In this document: positions 8,229 through 16,400 of the stretch, in pieces | Layout: each line of letters begins with the position of its first letter | Numbering within the stretch: the first letter of the stretch is position 1 | DNA from: a virus | Strand: one strand, 5' to 3' | DNA: 20,777 bases | IMG/VR virus record: IMGVR_UViG_3300025141_000967 | Span: 1-20,777 of that record | Translations under genes and position numbers: made by a program | The notes under the pieces: model-generated | Databases searched by the model: none | What the model saw: the letters and a program-made list of their open reading frames with translations, nothing else | Told to the model about the DNA's origin: nothing

Positions 8229-9122
8229 ATGACAAGAAAAAGTAATGAGGAGCGTTTGGGCCTTTCCCCCGGTGCGAAAGGAACGGCTGATGCTCCCGCT
8301 GCGTATGCAGAACAAGAAAATCATAGCTCTGGACTGAGTTATGTAGCACCTACTCACTTAATAGAGTTGCCCTCTCAAGGGAAGTATTATCCTCTCGATC
8401 ATCCTTTACATAATATAAAGGAAATTGAAATCAAAGAAATGACAGCTAAAGAAGAGGATATCCTAACATCCCAATCCTTTATCAAGAAGGGTGTCGTCTT
8501 TGACAGGCTTTTAACGAGTTTGATTATTGATAGAAGGGTTAGACTAGAAGATCTTCTCATCGGAGATAAGAACGCGCTGTTGATTGGAGCACGAATTAAT
8601 GGATATGGTGCCGATTATCAAGTGGGAGTAGCATGCGAGATGTGCAATTCAACCGAACAGGTTACATTCGATCTCGCCGCCTGTCCACATAAGCCCCCCC
8701 TCGATTTGAGCACCATTGAGGAGCCGGAATATGCAGAGGCGATATCCGAAGGCGAGAGCCCGGGCATCTTTTATGTACTTCTCCCCAAGTCCGGAGTGAC
8801 ATTGGGAATTCGGCTCTTAACAGGGAAGGATGAAAAGAGGACGACGGCAGCTGAAGAGATGAGGAAAAAACAAAAACTTCCTGAAGCTAGCTTAACCCAT
8901 CATTTTAAAACTATTATTGTTTCGGCTAATGGATCTACGGAGGCAAGTGACATTCGCGACTTTGTTGAAGTAATGCCAGCTTTGGATTCTAAATTTTTGC
9001 GTAAAGCTTTTCTTAAGATTACGCCCAATGTCGAAATGAGGCAGGAGTTCGTCTGCGAGAATTGCGATTACGAACAGGAGGTGGAGGTACCTTTTACCTC
9101 CACGTTTTTTTGGCCTGAGTGA
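8229..9122 (+). CDS. T4 gp26-family baseplate/tail assembly protein with two CxxC knuckles
   Basis: This 297-residue protein matches the T4 base-plate family that includes gp26. Near residues 46-55 is IELPSQGKYYP, at 66-80 IEIKEMTAKEEDILT, and at 109-130 LLIGDKNALLIGARINGYG; these are the family hallmarks (LPS.G..Y, MT..dEdil, gD...ll..RI..yG). Cys136-x2-Cys139 and Cys276-x2-Cys279 could together bind zinc. The N-terminal 40 residues look disordered. In T4, gp26 acts in baseplate hub assembly; here the gene sits between tube and tape measure, the usual place of tail assembly chaperones. The last codons overlap a hairpin and a run of seven T, and a short ORF continues in the +1 frame, so a minor frameshifted product of about 347 residues is possible. 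The start is ATG with GCGAGG upstream. Confidence 0.8.
   Translation: MTRKSNEERLGLSPGAKGTADAPAAYAEQENHSSGLSYVAPTHLIELPSQGKYYPLDHPLHNIKEIEIKEMTAKEEDILTSQSFIKKGVVFDRLLTSLIIDRRVRLEDLLIGDKNALLIGARINGYGADYQVGVACEMCNSTEQVTFDLAACPHKPPLDLSTIEEPEYAEAISEGESPGIFYVLLPKSGVTLGIRLLTGKDEKRTTAAEEMRKKQKLPEASLTHHFKTIIVSANGSTEASDIRDFVEVMPALDSKFLRKAFLKITPNVEMRQEFVCENCDYEQEVEVPFTSTFFWPE
9081..9111 (+). terminator. Terminator-like hairpin and T7 run inside the gp26-like coding end
   Basis: A perfect 9-bp stem (9081-9089 with 9095-9103, 5-nt loop), one G, then seven T at 9105-9111 make a textbook intrinsic terminator. It ends 11 bases before the gp26-like stop codon. It could terminate or attenuate transcription, or act as a slippage/frameshift element for the ORF that continues in the +1 frame. 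Its structure is certain; its role is not. Confidence 0.7.
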
Positions 9123-9129
9123 CGACTAT

Positions 9130-9273
9130 ATGAAAAGCGTCTACGAGCAATTTCATGCCCTCAAATATTTCGGTGGCTGGAGTTTTATCGAGGCATACAA
9201 TCTTCCCATTCAATTACGCAACTGGTTCATAGAGAGGTTGGTGAAGCAAATGAACGATGACGCTAAAAAATAA
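9130..9273 (+). CDS. Small ORF after gp26-like gene (47 codons), candidate frameshift extension or gp51-like protein
   Basis: The ATG-initiated ORF encodes 47 residues beginning MKSVYEQFHALKYFGGWSF, then EAYNLPIQLRNWFIERLVKQ. The block 'eaYnLPi.lRnWf...L' resembles short proteins found after gp26-type genes in T4-like phages (including gp51-like baseplate assembly proteins), though I cannot verify this. There is no good Shine-Dalgarno before the ATG, unlike almost every other gene here. The same frame is open upstream across the T7 run, so a ribosome or polymerase slip there would fuse it to the gp26-like protein through G-L-S-D-D-Y. It may be made by coupling, by frameshift, or both. A terminator follows immediately. 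Confidence 0.7.
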   Translation: MKSVYEQFHALKYFGGWSFIEAYNLPIQLRNWFIERLVKQMNDDAKK

Positions 9274-9280
9274 CAGCACC

Positions 9281-9311
9281 TAAAGGGGCATCGAGAGCCC
9301 CTTTATTTGTT
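9281..9311 (+). terminator. Intrinsic terminator after the small ORF
   Basis: A 9-bp perfect stem (9281-9289 with 9297-9305, 7-nt loop, GGGGC/GCCCC core) is followed by a T-rich tail (TTTGTT). It lies 7 bases after the stop codon of the small ORF and closes the neck-sheath-tube-gp26 unit ahead of the tape measure genes. Confidence 0.75.
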
Positions 9312-9353
9312 GGAACATACTAATTAATTAAGAGAAGGTGGAGGTGGAATACA

Positions 9354-9692
9354 ATGGAAGATAAGGATTTAGTCCCCACAACAATAGATTTTGCCGAAGC
9401 GCGCAACGCAGAAGGCAACCTTAATGAATCGTGGTGGCTTAGTTTTGGGGCTATTCTACGTTGGATAATGCCCTCTTTATACAAGGGCTCCGTCTTTCCC
9501 CTCCAGGTAAAAGGAAGCGCGGCCGAAGTATCTAGCTTTGCGAATGTTTTATCGAAAGAGAAAAACTATCTTAAATCATGGAAAGATAACGGTCTTGATA
9601 ATCCGCTCACATATCGCAACAAGTCTAAGTTGAACGGCGCGATCTCTCAATTTGAAAGGGTAACGGGACTCAGGTGGCCATTTACCAAATAG
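9354..9692 (+). CDS. Small conserved-looking tail protein preceding the tape measure
   Basis: This is a 112-residue protein of unknown function. Cues are WWLSFGAILRWIMPSLY (an amphipathic helix), FPLQVKGSAAEVSSFANVLS, GLDNPLTYRNKSKLNGA and a C-terminal FERVTGLRWPFTK. I believe the pattern 'v.G...ev.sFa..L..Ek.Yl......GLd.p.ty..k..L......Fer.TGl.WPf' recurs in T4-like phages as an unassigned small protein, but I cannot search for it. The ATG has a strong GGTGGAGGTGG upstream, and the gene lies between a terminator and the tape measure gene. A role in tail core or tape measure handling is only suggested by position. Confidence 0.8.
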   Translation: MEDKDLVPTTIDFAEARNAEGNLNESWWLSFGAILRWIMPSLYKGSVFPLQVKGSAAEVSSFANVLSKEKNYLKSWKDNGLDNPLTYRNKSKLNGAISQFERVTGLRWPFTK

Positions 9693-9712
9693 ACAAGGGG
9701 AGCTTATAAGTA

Positions 9713-11953
9713 ATGGCAACTGAAAAAGAGATCGCCGAAAGACAACTTAAAGCGCTCACGGCAGAGCGAAGAAATTTAAACAAAGTCATCTCGGAAGGAC
9801 AAGCAGCTTTGGAGGAGCAGCTCCAGCTTAAAAAGCAGTTTGCCGAATACACTGTCAAGATCCGGGACTTAGAAAAAGAAATTGCGGAATTGGCAGGCAC
9901 CGCTAGCGCAATGCACGATTCGCAGCTGGAAGCAGCCTACGAGCTATTACGTCAAAAGACGGCGGAAATTAAATTATATAAAGAGAAACTTTCCCTCCAG
10001 GAAAAAAGCAATGAACTCGCCGAGAGTTTTTCTATTAGGCTTGGGGTAAGTAAAAGTGCGGTGTGGGAAACTGTAAAAGGCTTTGCAGAATCCTATTCTA
10101 AACTCTCAGATGCTAATAAGGAAGCCGGAAAATGGCTTTTCCGCCTGCGCGCTATTTCTTCGGTGGTGGGCAATATTGCCAAGTCATTTATTATGGCGTT
10201 GAATCCTATTAGTGTTCTTTCATCAGCAATGAGCGCGATATGGAAAGCCTCCATTGAATTGTTTGTTAAGTTTTCTTCACAGATGGCACAGTTTAGTGCA
10301 ACAGCGGGTGACGCTGGGCGCGTAGCGCGCCAGCTAGGGGCGTCTATGAATCTGGGGCTCGGCATTAATATCGAGCAAGTGTCACGCGCTGCGCAAGGAC
10401 TTGTGGGAAATATGAGTGAGTTTTTCTCTCTTTCCAAAAGAGAGCGCGCCCCTGTCATTGAAATGGCAGCAGGGCTTGAGCGCCTTAACATACCCGCCAG
10501 CGAGTTTGGAAAGAATATAGATTTCATGACGAAGGCAATGGGACTGAAGCTGCCTAAAGCCTCACATCTCATGAAGGAATTGACACAATCAGCGGAAGCG
10601 TTTGGAAAAACTCCTCAACAAATGATAAGTGATTGGACGTCCCTATCTAACACTTTGATTGAGCATGGCCCTAGGATGACAGAGGTTTTCCTCCGCCTGC
10701 AAGCAGTATCCAAGGCGAGTGGGTTGGAGTTAAATTCCATGATGACAATTGCCAACAAGTTTGATACTTTTGATAGTGCTGCCTCTTCGGTAGGAAACTT
10801 AAATGCTATTATGGGAGGGGATTATCTCAACAGCTTAGAGATGATGAACATGTCGCAAGATGAGCGCGTTGAAGCAGTGAAAGCTGCCATTGAAATGACA
10901 GGCAGAGATTTCATGCAAATGGAGAAATATGAGAAAAGAGCTTACGCGAAGGAACTGGGTGTTTCTACAGGAGAACTGGCGAAGCTCATGGGTTACGAAA
11001 GTGACGCGTCTAAAAAAGCGCGCATCGAAGCCGAGAAAAAAGCAGCTGCCCAAGGGCGCCTCGACACAATGATTGGACGGACTGTGGATATTATGGAACG
11101 CCTTCGTCTTGCGTTACAATCTATTTTTGCGAAAACGGGCTTAATGAAGGCATTTGGAAAAGTCTTTGATCAGTTTATGAAGATGATTGGCGACAAGGGT
11201 TTCGGTAAAGAAATCCGAGAGATGACAGACTGGCTGGGCGACTTGATGGTAATGGGCATTGAGCTTGGCTTAAGTTTCATGAAATATCTCGTAGATAATA
11301 AAGAGAAGATCATGGGCTTCTTTTACGAGATCAAAGAGGGCGCAGAGAGGTGGTGGAAATCAGCGGAGAAACACTGGCTAGCTCATAAGCCCGCTATCAT
11401 GGCGTATTGGGAAGATATTAAGACGAAGATTAAGGAATTTAAAGTTTGGATGGTAGATACATTTAAATATATGATGGAGTTGGAGCCCGAAGCGATGATG
11501 ACAGGCCTAATAGCAGGGCTCCGAAGAGGCTGGGACGTCCTTGTCCTCACCCTCAAGGGGTATTTTAGAAATGTTATTAAACCTACCCTTATCAACATGG
11601 CTTTATCAGTTGGGGAGGATATGATGAAGGCGTTGCCCGGCGGCAAGCGACTGCATCAGTTTCTTGATGCGTTTATGATCAATCCTTTCGAAAGAAAGGA
11701 GGTTAGCACTGCTAAAAAAGAATACGGAAAAGCCAGAACCACCATGGGCGTTCCGGCAGGCGTGGGCCTACTGGATAATATGATTGAGGTGGGGAAGCAG
11801 ACAGCCGAATCGGAGACACAAAGGATTCAACAGGAGCGCCATGACATGGTGGAGGCAATCAAGAAGGTTAATATTCAAAATCAAATGACATTAATATTAG
11901 ATGGAGTAGAGTTAAAAAACTTTATTTTACACACAGTGAATGAAGACCGTTAG
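9713..11953 (+). CDS. Tape measure protein
   Basis: This 746-residue, strongly helical protein probably sets tail length and fills the tube before infection. Residues 1-105 form a charged coiled coil (many E/K/L/A heptads). Residues 140-195 are hydrophobic with small residues (AISSVVGNIAKSFIMALNP, then SVLSSAMSAIW), as is typical of the membrane-active part of tape measures. The middle has helices with MTEVFLRLQAVSKASGLELN and the segment GRTVDIMERLRLALQSIF. The C-terminal 250 residues are Trp-, Lys- and Met-rich. At about 0.15 nm per residue it would correspond to a tail near 110 nm (a family rule of thumb). The ATG is preceded by AGGGGAG. It lies after the tube and chaperone-like genes, as in most long-tailed phages. 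Confidence 0.82.
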   Translation: MATEKEIAERQLKALTAERRNLNKVISEGQAALEEQLQLKKQFAEYTVKIRDLEKEIAELAGTASAMHDSQLEAAYELLRQKTAEIKLYKEKLSLQEKSNELAESFSIRLGVSKSAVWETVKGFAESYSKLSDANKEAGKWLFRLRAISSVVGNIAKSFIMALNPISVLSSAMSAIWKASIELFVKFSSQMAQFSATAGDAGRVARQLGASMNLGLGINIEQVSRAAQGLVGNMSEFFSLSKRERAPVIEMAAGLERLNIPASEFGKNIDFMTKAMGLKLPKASHLMKELTQSAEAFGKTPQQMISDWTSLSNTLIEHGPRMTEVFLRLQAVSKASGLELNSMMTIANKFDTFDSAASSVGNLNAIMGGDYLNSLEMMNMSQDERVEAVKAAIEMTGRDFMQMEKYEKRAYAKELGVSTGELAKLMGYESDASKKARIEAEKKAAAQGRLDTMIGRTVDIMERLRLALQSIFAKTGLMKAFGKVFDQFMKMIGDKGFGKEIREMTDWLGDLMVMGIELGLSFMKYLVDNKEKIMGFFYEIKEGAERWWKSAEKHWLAHKPAIMAYWEDIKTKIKEFKVWMVDTFKYMMELEPEAMMTGLIAGLRRGWDVLVLTLKGYFRNVIKPTLINMALSVGEDMMKALPGGKRLHQFLDAFMINPFERKEVSTAKKEYGKARTTMGVPAGVGLLDNMIEVGKQTAESETQRIQQERHDMVEAIKKVNIQNQMTLILDGVELKNFILHTVNEDR

Positions 11954-11965
11954 GAGGGATAGATA

Positions 11966-13057
11966 ATGACAAGTTTTTTAAATCAAACAGGCGCCAAAAC
12001 CGCTGTCGGCTATGATGAGACATATGATTCTAAAGAGGTAGATCAGGGAGATCAGGGCAAAGTGCCCCAACCTCTGTTTAAAGTATCGTCTCAGAAGACA
12101 GCGACAGGGTATTTTAATGATCCCACCGATGCATTAGCTAATGGGAAAATGCAATATCTGGAAATTTATCATGTGCCCACTGGTAAGAATGTGTTTTTCA
12201 AATTATTTTTAGTTAATTTTGCTGATGCTTTTACGAGCGAATGGAACAAGGAGCCGGCATTTGGACGAATGGATCCTATTGCCACATTTAAACGAACAGG
12301 GCGTGTCATTAGCTTCACCTTGGATGTGCCCTCTTCCGGCCTGGCGGAGGCAAAAGAGAATCTGGCAAAAGCAAATCGCTTAATCCAAATGCTCTATCCG
12401 GTATATGAAACCAGTAGCGATCCAGCAGATCCACGTGGTGTCACTCTTAAGTCAGGCCCCATTTTTAAAGTGAAGATGGGTAACTTGATTATGAAGCCCG
12501 GCGTGGGTGAAGTGCAAGGGCCCGCAAAAGATATTGGATTAACAGGGATCATTGAAGGCTTTACTTATGCTCCCAATATGGCATATGGTGTTTTCGATCC
12601 GGCATATCAGGCTGCGCCCACTACATATGATAGTTCGTGGGACGAAAACCAAGCGAAGACAAAAGCTTTTTTTAAAGATGTTGCTTCTACGTTTAAACCT
12701 TCGGGAACTCGAAGTGGTGGTGGCAACGGCAAATGGGGATCAGCTCAGTTTGACGGTTCTTTATATCCTCAAGTTATTAGAGTAGATTTGCGCTTCACTG
12801 TCCTACACGATACACCTTTAGGTTGGGAAGAAGGTAAAGACGGCGCCCTGTTTTGGCGAGGACGCACAGTTGCCAACGGCCGCTTTCCTTATGGAGGAAA
12901 CAATAAAGATGACGCCGATCCCTTTGCTCAAGCAGCAGCCATCACAATCGGGCGGCCCCGGGGGCTGGTGGCGAGTGCTCTGGATAATGAGAGTAACGTT
13001 CTCAAGCGCGCTGCCCGTGGGCAAGCACATAAAATCTTAGGAATGGGGAGAAGATAA
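11966..13057 (+). CDS. Virion structural protein, probably baseplate or tube-initiator
   Basis: This is a 363-residue protein. The core (residues 65-130) reads YLEIYHVPTGKNVFFKLFLV, then FGRMDPIATFKRTGRVISFT and LDVPSSGLAEAKENLAKANR, which gives a 'GRMDPI..fk.T.R.i...l.vps....ea..nl' pattern recalling tube-to-baseplate proteins. Next come MLYPVYE, FKVKMGNLIMKPG and GIIEGFTYAPN, and near the end VIRVDLRFTVLHDTPLGW, consistent with a beta-rich structural domain followed by a Gly/Asp tail. Position between the tape measure and a LysM/gp53-like gene fits a baseplate tube protein such as T4 gp48 or gp54, but no specific homology can be claimed. The Shine-Dalgarno is TAGGAGGGA. Confidence 0.7.
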   Translation: MTSFLNQTGAKTAVGYDETYDSKEVDQGDQGKVPQPLFKVSSQKTATGYFNDPTDALANGKMQYLEIYHVPTGKNVFFKLFLVNFADAFTSEWNKEPAFGRMDPIATFKRTGRVISFTLDVPSSGLAEAKENLAKANRLIQMLYPVYETSSDPADPRGVTLKSGPIFKVKMGNLIMKPGVGEVQGPAKDIGLTGIIEGFTYAPNMAYGVFDPAYQAAPTTYDSSWDENQAKTKAFFKDVASTFKPSGTRSGGGNGKWGSAQFDGSLYPQVIRVDLRFTVLHDTPLGWEEGKDGALFWRGRTVANGRFPYGGNNKDDADPFAQAAAITIGRPRGLVASALDNESNVLKRAARGQAHKILGMGRR

Positions 13058-13058
13058 T

Positions 13059-13403
13059 ATGGTATCTCGTTACGACAACCGCTACACCGCTATTAATAGT
13101 ATGGATCAATATCTACCCCTCTTCCAAAGGAGGGGAGTAAAATTTATTAAACAATTTCGCTCCCCCAAAATGTCATACCCTAATGAAACTCAACGCGACA
13201 CTCTAACAGAGACTAATCATGTGTGGCGCATGGGAGATCGATATTACAAATTGGCTGCTCAATATTATGGAGATCCTACCTTGTGGTGGGTAATTGCGTG
13301 GTACAATCAGCTTCCTACTGAATCCCATGTTTCCATGGGGCAAACTATTATAGTTCCTCTCCCCTATGATCGTATCATTCCTCTTTTAATGCAGACAGGA
13401 TAA
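13059..13403 (+). CDS. Small LysM/gp53-like baseplate protein
   Basis: This is a 114-residue protein. The C-terminal half has VWRMGDRYYKLAAQYYGDPT, then LWWVIAWYNQLPTESHVSMG and QTIIVPLP, which is the shape of a LysM-like or gpX/gp53-like module ('.v..gdt.y.lA..yyGd...ww.Ia..N.....  ..G..l.vP'). In myoviruses such modules lie in baseplate wedge proteins (T4 gp53) or in small tail proteins that bridge tube and hub. The N-terminus has a basic stretch (RRGVKFIKQFRSPK). The ATG starts one base after the previous stop with GGGGAGAAG upstream, so the two genes are probably translated together. Confidence 0.78.
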   Translation: MVSRYDNRYTAINSMDQYLPLFQRRGVKFIKQFRSPKMSYPNETQRDTLTETNHVWRMGDRYYKLAAQYYGDPTLWWVIAWYNQLPTESHVSMGQTIIVPLPYDRIIPLLMQTG

Positions 13404-13407
13404 ATAG

Positions 13408-16400
13408 ATGCCCGAAGATTATGATGCACAAATGAGTTATGACGCTAACGCACCCGAGGTTTCGGTGAGCGAAACGGGCGTCATCCCCGTTGTCCAGCCT
13501 GACGATAAGGATATCATCATAGTGGCTCCTCCCAAAAAGGATCCCCTCCCACCACCGAAAAGCAACAAAGCTAAAGCGACGGGAAATATTGATCGGAATG
13601 CCCCTCGTTCGGGCAAGCTCCAAATGGGCACGCCTGCTTATTATCGTGCCGAGAAGAAAGCTTTCGAAAAGAAAAGAGATAATAAGCTAGAAGATATTGA
13701 AAGAACGCTCCATGGCCCCCGAGTAGGCAAAGCAGATGCGATTAAAAAGGCTAACGAGCAGTTTGCCAAAGATATGGAAGGGGCTCAAAAGCGTCTTAAT
13801 ATGAAAAAAGGTGGGCCATCCATTAAAGAGGCGCGCAACAAGCTATTGAGTGATGCGCTCACCGAAGAAGAAGAGCGCATGTTGAGCACTCAGAGTGATC
13901 AGAATTATATTATCGGCAATATGCTCAAGTTTACCCAATTTTTAGGACAGCCTGATCCACATGAGCTAGACAAACTGATTATGCTCCACGACTATAAAGG
14001 CAATCTAGTCAACAAGCTCACTGTTAATCGCAAGCTCGCCCCTCTGATGGAGGCAACCCCTTTGGAATTAAGCTCGTTGGTTCCCCGCTTTCGTTTATTT
14101 CACATGCCCGAAGGACGAGGAGGTGCACTCGACGAATTCATTTTTTCAGATCGCTACAGCTGGCAATATCGAAATGCCGCAGGAGAAGTTTTGAGCCATC
14201 GTAGCTCCCGAGGAGGAGGGATTGGGCTTAAAAGCTTTCAATGGGACACTACCGGCACGGATCCTTTTACTGCGCCTCGATTGATGAGGGCAACCTTAAC
14301 AATTCATTTCCAATCTATTACGGATCTAGCGAGTCAAGCGCGAGGCACTAATGCGGGCCCCACGTGGTATGATCTTATTATGCCTCGGCGGAATCGTACT
14401 AATATTCCCAAAGCGTGTTCGGATGATCTGCCGGATATAGACGCTTTTTTGAGAGATACGTGGAGCCCCACCAAGCTAAAAGAAATCCAAAAGGATGAAC
14501 GTGCCTATGAAGTGGCAACTGGTAATTTTTCTTTAGTGGCAGAAGTGGGATACGGTAAATCCACAAAGAATGTGTTATCCAAAGAACTCAACGAGGCTGT
14601 TGATGCGGCCCGACTCGTCCTCAATTTAAGCTTGGAGAATTATAAATTTCGTTTTCGCGAAGAAGGAACCATCGATTTAGAGATTAGGTATGTGGCTTCC
14701 TTAGAAGCGGCGCTGTCTAATTATGATGCTAATCTGTTTTCTCTCACTGAAGATGGCGCGCCCAGTGATCTTGTGAAGCAGCTGGAACAAAAGAAAAAGG
14801 AGTTTGGCAGCCTTAAAAGCGACATTAGTAGTCCCACTGGTGTAGTCGAGTGTGCGAAGAAAAACGCCACGAAGATACAGACGACAGCCATTACCGCCAA
14901 GGCAGAAAAATTTCAGGCAGAGGTGAAGAAGATTGAAGAAGAAATAGAAATTCTTACCCGGGATTACAAACTGTCCATGTACGGTAAGTTCATCCAATCT
15001 CTTATCAAGAAACAACGTCTCTTTTTTATGGACGTCTCAGAGCGTGATTATGCGTATGGGACGTTTCCCACTTCTAGAATCGCCATTGATGAGGTGGACA
15101 GGGAAGGTATAAGAGGGCCCGGCTCCGCAGAGACATCCGTCTCCGACTTAGCAGGCGGAGATCGCACCGCGATGAACGATTTAATTAAAAAGAATTCTAC
15201 CAAGAATAAGGAAGGCGAAGAGGCAGTCCTAGCATCTCAGTTTTCATCGGGCATATCCGCCCAGTTCGATGCATGCCATCCCATCGCGCCTGGGAAAAAG
15301 CGTGTTTATTTCTTTTATTTGGGGGAGTTAGTAAATTTTTATGCGGGTGTCTTGCCCGATGAGGACGGCCGCAGCATTCAGAGATATGAAATTATCTTGG
15401 GAGATTTATCTTTTTTGGATTATCAAGCTATAGGAGCGCGCCGAAATGCGCAAGGGCCCACTGATCACCAAGACAAAGATCACGCCACAAGAGGAGACAC
15501 CACGTTTGGAGCCGGCAGTACAATAACCGACGATCAAATGGAAGAACAGATTACGTCACCGGGTTCCGTCTATAAGGTGAAGAAAAATTTAGCTTACATA
15601 CCCATCTCATTAGATGGGTATAACCAGTGGTTCATCGACAAAATTACCAATGGTAATACCATTTTTACTTTTAAGCAATTCATGAAGTCTCTGGTTAGCG
15701 AGTTGCTTGTGGGGGCCCTCCAAGCTGTCGAGAATAAGTACGTCGGCGAGGGGCTTCGTAACATGCTTAAGGAAAAAAATACGGTGCGCAATACGGTGAT
15801 CTTCGGTAGAAATATGCATTTAGAGCGAGGTGTTGTGCAGCGCGAAGAAATTTTACCTAATAATCAAAGTAGTTATTTGATTAACATGTCGCTTCCTCCG
15901 ATTGAAAAAACTAAAACGACGCTGTGGGATGAGTCCACCACACACTCTACTGTACGTAATGACGACTTGCGATCTTTTTTGGTGATTTCGGTAGGGCGCC
16001 TTCCTTATCAGGAACAGATAATTGATGAAGATAAGAATGCTCATGAGGGTATTTTTCATCTCAAGATTGGGACAGATAAAGGAATCTTAAAAAGTATGGA
16101 GATGGCGAGGGACGGCTCGGCGCATATTCAAGATATGAATATCATGCGCGCCTATAATTCCATGACTGATCCGGGGTTGGGAGTTATCCAACAACCTTAT
16201 CAGGCTGTGTGTAGGACATTTGGGGCGGGGTGGTTTATGCCCGGACAGTATATTTATCTTAATCCCGTTAATATGGGGCTGGGCGATTTTCATTCGCGTT
16301 TTTCTTTATCGCGGGAATTGGGTATCGGTGGCTTCTATATGATAACTCAATGTTCTCATATGTTATCGGACGGCAACTTGGAAACTACAATTCAATGTAA

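Noticed and set aside
10093-10572. Open frame of 159 codons on the minus strand
   Set aside because: It lies wholly inside the tape measure gene, has no ribosome site or recognisable motif, and no other minus-strand gene exists in the window.
11684-11705. CCTTTC-GAAA-GAAAGG hairpin followed by a perfect AAGGAGGT in the tape measure gene
   Set aside because: It looks like an internal ribosome site, but no ATG, GTG or TTG lies at usable distance, so an internal start is unlikely.
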